64,000 bases of DNA, taken from Diploscapter coronatus. Its lineage: Eukaryota > Nematoda > Chromadorea > Rhabditida > Rhabditidae. The stretch lies in contig OZ038423.1 in NCBI GenBank assembly GCA_964036155.1, positions 55,009,249 through 55,073,248 on the forward strand, given 5' to 3'. This document shows positions 1 to 18,000 of this stretch, piece by piece. The notes under the pieces were generated by a model that made no database searches, had not been told where the DNA came from, and saw only the letters and a program-made list of their open reading frames with translations. Position numbers and translations under genes: made by a program. Position 1 is the first letter of the stretch, and each line of letters begins with the position of its first letter.

Positions 1-1073
1 ATCTACCCTGACATAATTTCCTACCTGAATGCAGTCGACTGTAATGTTGCAATCCGAATTGGGCAATTTGAATGGGATAATAATAGGGAATCTCGTCCCA
101 TTGAGTCGACATTGGAATTCCTACAAATTCAAAATAGATTTTCTAAATGGGGAAATCTACCAGTCTTCGCATTGATGCATCTAACTCGATCCCGACTCTC
201 CACACTGTACGAGGCAAAGTGCCCGAACACTCCTTTCGAGTCGTAGCTGCCTTCCGGTAGACGCGCTTTCGAATACGAAGTGAACATTTCGAATCGTTTT
301 CCGTCTGAAATGTAAAAAGCAAAATGCTAGATTCAAAATTTCAGTTTAAAAATTGAAATTCTTAGAAGCAATTCTTGAAAATCTAATTTGAAGTTGCCAA
401 CGTTTCTGGCAGAAGACAGAAGGATGAATAAACGCAAAAACGAATAACCTTTCGCCATTTTTCCCGTAACATCCCATTTCTTTTTGATGAAACTGAACGG
501 AAAATAGACTTCCTCCTCTTCTCTCAGGCACTTCATCTCCTTTCCCCAATCCGAATTGCATTTCTCTTCTCGAATCAGTGCCGATTGCTGTGGATCACAT
601 TCCTGAAATTATTTTTTAAATATTCTTTGTCGAAAAACATGATTTTGAATTGTAGTCTTAGATGAAAATAAGCGTCTTCTATTGATAATGAAGCGGCTCG
701 TGTATGAAATCACAATTGTATCAGAATATCGAAAATTATGTCATGTCTGCACATAGAATAATGCGAATGAAATGCAATATTTTCCCGTGGTTTTCTTTTT
801 TCTTAAAATGAGGGAAAAAATCAATAGAAGACAAATTTTAATAATCTGCAGTTTTGAATAAAATGCATTTTTATCTTCTATACAAGAATGTTGATTTTCG
901 TAACGAGAAAATACTACCTTTTCCTTCTTGTTCGCTTCATCTCTGTCTGCTCGAATTGGTTGGTTTGCTGTTTGAGTAGCAGAATACCCGAAGAAGAGGT
1001 TGATGAAAAGCAGACCGGAGATGAGGATCACCAGGCAGAGAATCGAGTTGCGCAGAGATCGGAGACGAATCAT
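1..1073 (-). CDS. GLCE: Heparosan-N-sulfate-glucuronate C5-epimerase, N-terminal part (runs off the left edge)
   Basis: The enzyme converts D-glucuronate to L-iduronate in heparan sulfate in the Golgi. Four exons are visible: 1073-918, 602-449, 304-161 and 120-25, with introns in matching phases; the last donor lies at 24-23 and the gene continues beyond base 1. Exon 1 starts at the only sensible Met and encodes a basic N-terminus (MIRLRSLRN) followed by one hydrophobic segment (about residues 11-30), the type II anchor expected for a Golgi enzyme. Exons 2-4 carry segments that align with human GLCE from memory: [43 protein letters not shown] and [19 protein letters not shown]. The catalytic C-terminal half is outside the window. 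The last intron (160-121) is only 40 bp. Identification is confident; only the extent is unknown. Confidence 0.92.
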
Positions 1074-2050
1074 CGTTCATCCTTGGAATTGAGTCGGAAC
1101 ATCGCTTGAAATCATGTCATCGTCTGCAAAGAAAAGAATTTTCTCATCAACTTTTTAATTCGAAGCGAGTTCGTACGGTTTTAAAACGAACCGAAATAGC
1201 ATCAATAGAAAAACAGTACATTAACTTTCCGAAATCTTCAAAGAAAAAATAACGATTCCGATATTGCATTTGGCTGATGACCAAATTGTCACATCTTGAA
1301 AATAAATATTGCAAAAGATTCTGATTTATGTAATAACTCCAGTCACTCGTAGTACGAACAATAAGTCATGGAATGAATGATGATGAATAAAATTTGTAAT
1401 AATAGGAAAGTTGGCTCTTTAAAAAATTTTCCGACCCAATAAATAACTGCTCTCCCTGATTTAAGACCAAAAACACTGTAATGTGTTAGCAAATAGAATA
1501 AGCAAGGCCTTTCAAAGAGTTTAGTTCAGCCGTACATAATAATACCCGCTAGGGAAATAATAAAAATCCGCTTGTTTTGTGCGATGAGATAAATTTCTAA
1601 TTAATATCTACAAAAGTAACAATAGAATAACTAATGGAATGAATAACCACTCATAAGTGTGGAATTTGGCATGGTTAACATTTAGGAAAGTGCTGATGAC
1701 AAGCAATGAATTGAAAGTGAGTGTCTGAAAGTCAGTATTGAAGAGTGAAAAATGTACAGAATAAATGATGATCGTGAGAATTTCGTGATTTTTGAGGAAA
1801 ATATTTTTCCTAAACTTTACTGATTCCCTCGATAAATCAACCCCTCTTCTTTGGGGTGAAATGGTGTTTGCAAAAAAGAAAAAGTGAGTGAAATTTTCGA
1901 ATGAATGTTCGGTTAACTAGGCGAGTTTTGCGAAAAGCTATTTTAAACAGATCAAGAAATTCTCATAGCACTTCTGGGATTAAATCGATAGCCTAGGCTA
2001 AATATTCGCTTTGTTTCAAACTTCCCTTCCCCATTGCGGTTTGCAGTGAA
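1074..2050. other. Intergenic region between two minus-strand genes
   Basis: AT-rich sequence between the start of the epimerase and the stop of the RNF216-like gene. It should hold the epimerase promoter and 5' leader and the 3' UTR of the ligase. I see no conserved coding segment. At nearly 1 kb it is too long for a typical nematode operon spacing. Confidence 0.6.
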
Positions 2051-5000
2051 TCAGTTGTAGTTCTTGAGGATTTCCCTGAGAATGGGATCCTGCTTGGCAT
2101 TCGAGCGAACCGCCTCCAGATTGCGTTGATCGATTTCTGCGTGGTTCACGTGCAGCGCGCAAGCACCATTGTTTCTAAAGTCAAAGACGATAAAAATGAT
2201 TGAAAATGGGCATTGTAGACATCATTTATTTCTATAGGTACCTGCTGCTTTTAGTTGTGTAATCTATCCTCCCAAGCAATATTTTTCACTCGTGCTTTCT
2301 TTTCCGCGATTTGAGAAACAAGATCACGCAGGCTATTTTTATTGGGAATTGGAGGTAGAATTGAAACGTTTCTTGAAATTCATAAAATTCTTTCTGTCAG
2401 TTTCCAGCGATATTCCAGTTCTTCTACATAAAAAAATTTAACTTGTTTCGTAAGTAGTTTTCGGAAAGAAATTAAATATGAGAATTGTAAAAACAGCATT
2501 TGATACCAAAAATAGGCAAATAATAATTAGAAAGATCTCGCACCTGAAGTGTTCATAGCCAATTCCCTGCATACGGCAGATGTAGCACATCGTCTTTCCG
2601 CATCTGAAAGAGTTTCAATGATTTCCTCGGAATTCTCAATTTCACTCACCTGCAAGTCATTTTGTTGCATCCGGATTCCTTGACGAATTGCGCACCGCAG
2701 ACACACTGACGCAGAATCGCATTCGACAGCTGTTCCTCCCTGTAACATTCAGAGGCATTTTATGGGCTATTAATGGGGAAGGAGAGCAGAATACCCTACT
2801 AAACTTAGAGAGGGCTAAAGATAAAATGTTGATCGGAAATTTTATTGGCATCCCTTTATGTATCAGCTTTCAATAGAAAAAAATATCCTTTGAACTTATT
2901 CCAAACATTTCCCACTCTGGCCAAATTTTTATTATATCACGGCATTCGACTTGAAAATGTGCTTATTTTTCAATGAGAACTTTCACAAAACAATTTCTCC
3001 TATTTAAAAATATATATCTTGGAAAATAAGTAAAGTTTAGAAGGTTTCTTTTTTCTAGGTGATTATGATTTAGTTGGTGACTAGAATGACTATTGCAACA
3101 TTGACATACAGTTTAATCCTGGCGAAATCATCAGGTGAAAGCACATCTTCGCATCGCTGCGCAATTCCCTCAGAATTGACGTGCTTGTCCCAGTCCAGTT
3201 TGCAACATCTGAAATGAACTATATTCAATCTAGGCTGATTCTGAATTCTGACGAAAATGGTAAGGAAGAGGGTGAGAGGAGGGAAAAAAATAGTAATATA
3301 GTAATTATCGGTGAAAATTTTCACCTGGATTGAGTAGCAGTTCCAATTTGCACTTTTATTCTTTTACTTTAATTTTTAACGGGAAAATAGTTCATTTTAT
3401 CTGCATCTTATCCGAAGGAAATTTTCTATTTTCATAATCTAACAAATGTCTGCTAAATGAAATTGAGAAAAAATGAAGATGAACCTGCAGAATCTCGCAT
3501 TGCACTCAGGGCACATGAACAACTTCTCGACCTCTTTCGACACGATCATCTCTGCAGTGAATTGGCACTTCTTGCAGCTGAGATATAAACATAAGAAAGT
3601 GAATTAGACGAAAATAGAGACCTTTCGAGTCCAGACATAGAGACGAGTGCTTCCTGCTGAAGTCGCTTGAGCAAACGGTTGCGGGTTTCTTCGTCCAACA
3701 GAGGACTCACGTGAGCTGAAGAAATGCCAAATTCAAAAGGTAACTTCATTAAAGCAGAACTATTCGAGGTGGATAAATCTAGATTAGTGGAGCCTATTTC
3801 TCGGATTTCGGATTTTAATGCAAAGGAAAGAAAATAGCTTGTTTAGATGCTATCTGTTGTACTCCCCGGATGGGGTGTCAGTCAGAACTCGTATTCGTAC
3901 AAGTTTTTATTTAGTACAACGTCGGGAAAAGACAATTCAGGAGAATTGGAAGACCGACTGTCCTACAGGAGGGCAGGGGGGTAGACTGACTATTAAGAGG
4001 AGAATGGTCAATCAATAATTGTTAATGGTCAGGGAATAGAGATAACTACTAAAGAAGAGGGAGAAGAGTTGTAGATGGAATGAGCAGTGTCGTTAGGCGG
4101 CACTGCTAGGAGAGAGATTAGGGGGAAAGGTGAGAGATGATAGAAATAGTGAGTGGAATAGAGTGAGCCTCTAACACTATCATTTACTCTTTTTCAAAAA
4201 GAAGATGTAGAAAGAGGTTGTTCCATCAGTTCTTTTCTGTATTAGGGCCAGGGGTGTACGTAGATGAAATTTCTTAAACGTAAACGAAATTTACGTACAA
4301 CCCCGATTTAGGACCAATTACCTATTTCGATCGAATTAATGAAGAGGCAAAATTTCCCATTTTTAATAATGAAAATAATGATTACCGAAAACGATAGCTC
4401 CTTCGCACTCCATGTCGACGCATTTGAGGCCAGTTCCTCCCTTGGCAACTTGCGCATCGCTCACAGCTGCCTCTGCCATTCCCACCACGCAATCGATGCA
4501 GATGCGGTGACCGTCGCCTGCAAATGGCAATCATTTTTTGTGGATAAGCTCCCATTGATTTTCTATTGTATGCACATTTTCTTTCAATTTCAAACTCCAA
4601 TTTTGAACTGATTTGGCTAGGAAAAAATACTCCAAAATGACTTATGACTTATCTTATGTTATTACTAGTTACAGAAATGGATAGTGAACTTTTATATAAG
4701 TCAAAGTTTTAAATGAGATGAAAAACATACCCTGAATGAGTCCATCCATGGCCTCGATATCAGCCTGTTCGTAGACATTCGAACAGGTGAGTCCCTTGGC
4801 GATGGGATACTGCTCGAAGCACACCGGACAGTCGAATTCCGACACTTCGAGAGTGTAGTCCTGAAAGAAAAATGCATAACGGATTCTCTGGTAATTGAAA
4901 CGATTCATTTTTAGATATCGTCTTCAATACTACATTTCCCATTTCTTTGGCTAATTAGCGAAAAAGTTAGGCGGAAGATAGATATCATAAGAGAATGAAA

Positions 5001-7673
5001 AAGAATCTTCTCAACTTTCTAACTAATTCGCACATGCTATATGCAAGTATGCCATTCAGATCATAAACTGATCATTTCGTTAAATATTCGATCAAGTCTG
5101 TGTTTTTCTTGTTTAATTTCTAATGCATGATTTGTACCTTATCAATGATAGACTTGTAGTGGAGCCAATCGGCCTTGAGCCAGTCGGGGACCCAGTAGAT
5201 GAAGTCCTTCCTCTCGCCGTCCTCGTTGTGAGTATTCAGGTCCCACAACTGGTGGAGACGAGCGTCGTCCTTGACGAGCAGATACTCCTGCATGCCGTTC
5301 TCGATCAGGTAGCCCACAAGGAAGCACGCTACCGGGGGAAACCATTTGATCAGCTGCTGCAGGAATTCTTCGTGCACCTGAACACATTACATACATGTTA
5401 ACAGTTTCTTCAAAAAATGTTCTGGTTTCGATTAAATCTATTAGAGAAGCTGATAGTGTAACAATATGTAAAAGAAAAATACACAGTGAGACATTTGTCT
5501 ATCGTTTTAATTCTGGCTCATTGTAGTTTTCGCTCATTGCGAATTTCATCATTTTGCAGTTTTCATCTTCTTTCTATTTTCAGGTAAAGGGCAGAAATTG
5601 CAATAAGTCGTTAATTCAATGATTTTTGCCAAATAGCATGTTTCACTCTGCACACTTTGGCATCTTTCATTGCATTTCTTTAACACTTCAGTTCGTGTGC
5701 CAAAAGCCTTCGATTGTTTTACCGTTCTGAAGTTCTTCTTGAGTCCCTGCAGCAGTTCCTCCCTTCTGTCCTGATCCAGAACCACGTCCTCATACTTGCT
5801 GCTCAGAATTTCCTTCACCACAGTTTCGTACAGCTTCTAAAATGATTCTTCAATTTGAAACGAATTCCATATGGTCAACAGAATTACAATTTGAGCTATT
5901 CTTAAAATAGAATGGAAATATTGTGGTCAGGATATTCAGTATCAAAATATCGGGAAAGATTAGGTTGTGAGTGAATTTCCAATAAGAATTGTGTGAAGGA
6001 GTATTGGCTACCTTCTGCGCAGCGAGAATGACCGCAGTCATCTGTCTCGCGTCCTCGATTTTTCTCCTCTTCTTCTTGATTTCGAATTCCTGAACAGATC
6101 TTATTTTCAATACTTCAAATTGAGACGAAATGTATGACTTGTTTGAAAGGTTGCGCCTAATTTGAAATTAATCCAGTTGGATACCATTATCAAAAGGTGA
6201 AATCTGCCTAACAAGCCAATTGTAATGTTTCCAAAGATTTATAAAAAGACAGCTTCAGTCAGGAACGTTCTTTTGTATCGGGCATTTCAATAAGTTCGAT
6301 TTATTTACCTTATTGTCATGATCTTCATTTCCGTTGTTATGTCTGATGACAGCAGATCTATTGAGTGCATTGATAATGGACTGGTGTGCTCTCTCCTCGG
6401 TGGAAGTGTTGAGTGGGTCTGCAGGGAGCGAAGCTGCACCTGCGTTGGATACATTGAATTGATTGAGAGAGACAGCCATTGCGGCAGCGAGATTGGGGTT
6501 TGTATCGTTACAAGGCGGGTAGACTGGATACGCGAAGGAGTGGTTCGAGTGAGTGGAGACAGAGGCTGCATCTGGAGGATTGGCCTGTGGAATCTGGTCT
6601 ATGTGGTCGGCAATGTAGTCCAGCAACACCTCGAGTGAGTAGGTCGAACGGGGCCACAGCCACTCAGAATCGATCTTCGAGAAGATGCTCAGCTGAAAGG
6701 TGATTTTGGAAATTGTATTTTTTACAAAAATGAAAATCATAGCGTATTTTTCTTTTAGTCAAATGCAAATGCATCGTTTCCGAATTTCAGATAAAAAGAA
6801 TATTGCATTGGAAAATACTCACCACAATCTCGATAGTCAAGTTGTTGGCCTGTTCCTTGGAGGTGACCAGAGGCTGGAATTAGTATGATTGGAGATATTC
6901 AGCGTTGAAAATGAGAAACCGAGTAATTTGAAATTTCGCTTTCTGAGAATTTGCAATTTTGTCTTACCGACACTACTTCATGAAACTGCACGAATTCTTC
7001 AAGCAGGAAAAGAGTCAATTTACAGATTGAACTTTCCATCACTCTCGAAAATTTGAAATGGAGCAGAGCAAAGCATAGAAAATGGTTAGCTAATGAAATC
7101 TAATTACAATTTCAATATTTCTGTAAGGGAATACTTTCTTTAATTCGTTTTCTTAAAATCATCGAAACAATTCTCCTTTCCAATTCATCTTCCTTATTCG
7201 TGAATCACAAGTTAATTAATATTCCCATCTTTCTTTATTAACTGTCCGTTAATTTTGGGGTTTATAAACAGAAAATATGAATCATCAGGGCCCGAGAGGA
7301 GAATCTCGGAGAGCGTAGCTTCTAGCTAAGATCTAAAGCCCTTGGGCTACGGGGCTCACTCCAAGGTGGTCTAAGCCAGTCATCTAATACTTGTGGATCC
7401 GATATATTCAAATAATAAGTCATTTCTGTCAAGTACCAACAAAAGTACTCACTATTATCTCTTTCTTACAATGTCTGTACAAGCTCATGATTTTCCAAAT
7501 TTAGGAAATCTCCCAACCTGAAGAGTGTTGGTCTGCTGCATTTCGATGACGTATCTGTCGATTTGCCTGTCGACGTTATCGAGCTGTTCATGCGGGCCAT
7601 CATCTATGGACAGCTCTACTCCATCCCCAGTCACATTCAACACACTGCTCACATCCTCTTCACTGTGGGACAT
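2051..7673 (-). CDS. RNF216: RBR-type E3 ubiquitin ligase, RNF216/TRIAD3-like
   Basis: RING-between-RING ligase that passes ubiquitin through a RING2 cysteine. Fourteen coding exons: 7673-7518, 6873-6823, 6692-6309, 6089-6012, 5836-5723, 5377-5138, 4860-4731, 4517-4386, 3715-3622, 3577-3485, 3208-3110, 2739-2650, 2603-2544 and 2174-2051, giving 614 residues. RING1 begins near residue 350 (FDCPVCFEQ, then GHRICIDCVVGMAEAA). The IBR shows CKKCQF, LFMCPECNARFCRCCKLDW and a downstream Cys. RING2 shows CVCGAQFVKESGCNKMTCRC followed by GKTMCYICRMQGIGYEHF, closely matching the RNF216 pattern CGAQMCYLCR...GYDHF. The N-terminal 340 residues are low complexity and helical. Start chosen as the first Met after a TTTGCAG acceptor at 7682, so a 5' UTR intron is likely. 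The large introns hold repeat debris. Other RBR subfamilies fit RING2 less well. Confidence 0.87.
4250..4304. repeat. Short palindromic element in an RNF216-like intron
   Basis: The intron between 4385 and 3716 holds an imperfect inverted repeat: GGGGTGTACGTA at the left and TACGTACAACCCC at the right, with AACGTAAACGAAA between the arms. A similar AACGTAAACG-rich tract occurs near 27,030-27,125. Possibly the remnant of a small foldback element. Confidence 0.4.
7285..7390. other. GC-rich unassigned segment in an RNF216-like intron
   Basis: About 100 bases that are clearly more GC-rich than the surrounding intron, with short self-complementary runs (GAGAATCTC; AGCCCTTGGGCT). It has no acceptor-stem or T-loop pattern of a tRNA and no convincing ORF. 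It could be a fragment of a dispersed repeat or a structured RNA; I cannot decide. Confidence 0.25.
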
Positions 7674-8147
7674 TCCAGACCCTGCAAATAAGCACAATAA
7701 GTCAGCGGAGAAACAACACTTGAAAATTGCAAATAATGACGAACATGAACAAAAAGTGGCTGGGCAAATTAGGCGAATACCTTTTCCCTTCCAATGTCTG
7801 TCATATTTCGTAACATGTACTGCGAATTTCAAGCCACCCAGTAAAACCCATTGAAACCGATTAGAGATAACTTAATAAGGTCAGGAACCATTGATAAAAG
7901 TCAAATCAAAGTAATCCAATACAAGTAAAATCTACTTTATTCACTCGAGATGAAGCTATAATGATAAACGATGATACAATGTCCTGAAAATGCGGACATG
8001 GGAAATATTCCACACGAGTTTCATTGTCGTATGCAAAAGGTGAACGAGCACACTAACACCTATCACAAAAACCCGATGATAGTAATCAGCTAAATTCGCT
8101 AAAAACATAATAAAATATCTCTAAAATCTAAAACTATTTCTCGACAT
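7674..8147. other. Intergenic region (RNF216-like 5' leader, mutase 3' UTR)
   Basis: The first part is the presumed 5' UTR of the ligase with an acceptor at about 7682. The rest is AT-rich and fits the mutase 3' UTR. No coding segment was recognised. Confidence 0.5.
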
Positions 8148-14031
<5,884 letters not shown>

Positions 14032-15019
14032 AGTTGCTCAACTCTAAAAGATATTATTTTCTTTCGAAAACAAGCCGATAAGTCCGAAAATGCGACGGAA
14101 AAGACGATAAGTTTGAAAAACAAAAACAGAGGTTGCAGAGAGGCAAAGGGGAAAATCGATAGCTGGACGAAGTCGTGAGTACGGGAGAACGCTAGCCTTC
14201 GACCATCTCTAACACTCGTCAGCATCGAGATGGAAATTGGGAAGAAAAAAAAACCAATATGATTCGACGAAAACAAGCCGACTAACGAAGCGAAATGCAA
14301 ATGTGACCAGTGGCAAATCCATCAAGCATGCATGAGTCGAAGCAACTTCTCTGCCATTTCTCGCTCCCCTCTTTCAAGGCTCATCGTTTTTTTCCGTGGG
14401 ACTTTCATTTTTTCCACAGACTTTGCCCATTTTCAACTTTCCTCTTCTGGGCGAGGTCGATTCGGTCGAAATTTTGCAAGTTCCGCCATTGGTGCCATTT
14501 TTTGCCTGTCAACAGAGTGAGTGGGTAGGTAATTTCGCAAGCGTTTCGTCGATTTGTTTCTCTGCCTCTGCCTGTGCCCTGCCAGACCACTCACCACTCA
14601 CTCCCCTGTTCACTTCCTTGATTCTCCCTGTGCCCTGTGCATGAGGTCATTCTGTTTGTCTGTTTCCGTTCGAAATTTAATTTCTCGCTGATAAGACCTT
14701 CTGCTCTGATGAAACAGACCTGTTTTTCGATTTCGAGTCACTACTTGAATTATTTTGTTAAAATCTTTCATTATCGAAAATCTTCAAGTTCTGTATCGAT
14801 CCGACTTCGCTTTTCTATCAGCTATCACATATCTTGTTTCTATCATCGGATATTTCCCTGTCTGATTCACTCACCCATCCATCCATTCATTCATTGTTTC
14901 TGTTTAGTTAGACCTCCGCAAGACAAGACTACACGCCAATCGAGTGCACATTTATCCATCCACAATCGGTTGGATTGGACATTCAATCGAAGGCAAAGCG
15001 GGTGCCCCTTCAGTCATTT
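14032..15019. promoter_or_regulatory. Divergent intergenic region between mutase and diacylglycerol lipase
   Basis: About 1 kb separates the two start codons, which point away from each other, so both promoters must lie here unless there are further 5' exons. The lipase side is pyrimidine-rich, with CATCCATCCATTCATTCATTG-like tetranucleotide repeats near 14,870-14,900. I see no clear TATA or initiator motif that I would defend. Confidence 0.5.
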
Positions 15020-18000
15020 ATGCCTTCTCTGCGCGCCTTCAACCGGCAATGGAACATAGCGTCTGACGACTTTGTCTTCCCAGGAATTAGCGAGGCCTGC
15101 ATCCGACTTTCATGGTGAGTTCATCTTACTTTTATTAAAAGCCATTAATCTTAATGATCAGGAATTCCATTATGAACTCGAAGAAAAGTGCTTAAAGTTT
15201 TCTAAATCGTCCATTTGGATTGTCCTTGTTCGAAGACATGTGACTCGTGCAGTGTGACGGCGATAACGCTGAAAACTGAATCTGTAGAAAGCGAAATTGT
15301 AAATTCTCGTCGGAACTTTCACTTGCGATTTAAGGATAATTCTCTTCTGATGCGCTTTCAAACATCTTTAAAATTATCGCCTTTTCGAGATTGCACATGA
15401 ACCTAAACCTAAGCAGATTGAATATAAGCTGTCTAATTGGAAAAATTCGCGCACATTTTATCAGTTACTAGCTTATCGTGTTATAGCTAAGACATTTGAA
15501 CTACTAGTAATTCAAAATGTCACCTCATTCAGGTTCTTTTTCGGAGTTGGAGTGTTCGTATTCCATTTCCCCTTGCAATGCTCGACACAAAATCTGAGAA
15601 TCTATTTCGAGGGGCTGATTCTCGTAAACGGAATAACTGCTATATTAGGTGATTCTTTTCTTTTTTCATAATTTTCACACATTTATTTTCAGCCCTTGTA
15701 ACGGCAGTTCTCTCAGCCCGAGGGACAATAATAAACAGTCGAAAGAGGCGACACGTGACGACGATGCTCTACATCAGGCTTCCCATCTTCATGTTCGAAA
15801 TTCTCTGGAATGGGGTGTGCACTTTCGTCGCTTTCCGTGAGTTTATTTCTATACTATCTCGTCAGATTGAAAATGAAGAAGCTAAGCAATTCAACGAATT
15901 TCAGAGTCAATAGGCGAAGCGAAAGGATGTCATTTCGTGACGATAACTCGAGTGGCTGTAGTGCTGGAATGGCTGCTCATTTTGACAGTGTTCGTGATTA
16001 TCATCGTCGTTTTCCACGGGAACAACGACAACATGGAGAATGCAGATCAGTTCGCGAGACGAGTCTGGATGAGGAGATTCAGAATTGTGAGTTTTTCTTG
16101 TTTGTAAATTTTCAATACTACGAAAAGGACTAAATGTATCTGCAATATCTGCGTTAAAAAATCTTGTAATATATACAAAGATATCGTAAACATTTACTTA
16201 TCACTCACGTTCTCTTTCAAAATATGTTCAACTTCAGTTCAAAATCCGTCAAGACGCATTGATGCGAGCAGCCATTGACGATCTCGCAAATCTGTTTGCC
16301 TCGTTCTTCTACGACACAGACCTGGTGATGAGCGACGTGGCTGCGGGCCTGCTGCTGGTCGTCCACTCACCTACCAATGTCTATCCTCCACTTGTTCCCG
16401 CTCAGTCAGGTTGGATTATTTTCGATTTACAAAAATGATCCTCACGTAGGTGTTTTCTTGTTAACGAGAGACGGAGAACATTTATCAAGAGTTAATGATA
16501 ATTCTACATTCTACAAAAAATGAATATATTCACCATGCACAAATATGATTCCTATTGAAAAAGTTCATATATAACCTCTGTAGAATTGCCACTTTGCACA
16601 GTAGGAATCGAGTATTATCAGTTGATTGAGTAGAGCAATAAGTTACGTTATCATGCGAGAGAATGTTTATTTTTAGAAAATTTATTATTTCTAGGAATAC
16701 ATCATGCACTTTTCACGATTCACGATATCACTCATTTACAGATGATCATTGTGACTGGATGACACTCAAAAACGCACATCATTTCTTCCACTTCGCGACG
16801 TGTGTCTACGGCTGGCCGACCTACCTCATGCACAACCTCTCTCCCAGCCATATCTACAAACTCTTCAAGCGAATGCGATGCTGTGGCAATTTGAGCTGTG
16901 ATCGGGTAAGCAAGTCTATTCCTTTGATTTTGGGTGATAGCATTCTTTCGCAAATTTAATGCACAATTTCATATACTCACAGTGGTTGGAAAACGGGGAG
17001 AATTGCATTACTGACATTTTGAATTTACATTTTAATATCCGTTGTTTTACATTTTGCATTGCAATTGCTGCATGCGAGTGAATGTTCGAGGTCGTGTTTA
17101 GTCTCTCCAATTCGATGGGCAAAATTGGTGAATGAATTAAGTCCTTCTAAAAATCAAGTATTTTGAAAAGAGCCAGTCAAAAATATGAGATAAAACAATT
17201 GTTTTCCTCAAGAAGTCGTTTTCATTCACTAATAACCATGTTCATCAATAACCCTTGAATTCGACCGTTTTGGTTTGTAGCGAGCCTGCGAAATCGAAGT
17301 CTCCTCTGCACCGCACCGTCGCCTGCGTCGCATTCGCTCAGTCCACCCTGCTTCCCTGCCACCCGACCCTTGCACAGAACAGAATGCCGAATCGACAATG
17401 TTGCACAAGAAATACAGCCTCGGTCAGAGTCAGAACATGAGCAAGAAGAAACATGATCTGGCCTCCATGCAGGTGGGCTGACAGTAATGGCCATTTGGAA
17501 AGTATACGAACTGAAAGCTTAAATGAAGGAAGAAGAAGAGAGAAAGGTGTTGAGAAAGGATCGTATATTTTCCAAATTTCGGACTGAAACGCAGACACTT
17601 TTCCTTTGCTCATTCTTCATTTTGTCCGTGTAACTCCTAATATTTTGTGTGGCATTAACTATTTTGACGCTATTTGATTTAATTTGAATTAGCTTATTTT
17701 CAGGTACTAGTGATCGAAGACAATTGCTGCTTCTGCAATACGAGTGCATTCCTGCTGGGCGCTGAGGACAAGAACATCGATTTGTTCTTTGTGTCCTTTA
17801 GGAATCGGCTTTACGAGGTGGGTTATTTAATGCAGAGAATAGTTGAGTGAAGAATTTAGGTGCCATTCGTCGTTCTGGCAGACCACGAGTCGAAGAGCAT
17901 AGTCATAACGATTCGAGGAAGCTGCTCGCCTGTCGACCTTATCACGGATCTATGCTTGAGTCAGTTAGCTTCTCATTTTTAAACACGGGAAATATTTCAT

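Noticed and set aside
7285..7390. Possible tRNA
   Set aside because: No acceptor stem with a matching 3' side, no T-loop GGTTCRANYCC-like sequence and no anticodon arm could be fitted on either strand.
17222..17494. Minus-strand ORF over lipase exon 7
   Set aside because: The plus-strand exon has correct phases on both sides (CGA start, CAG|GTGGG end) and keeps the lipase frame, so the antisense ORF is a shadow.
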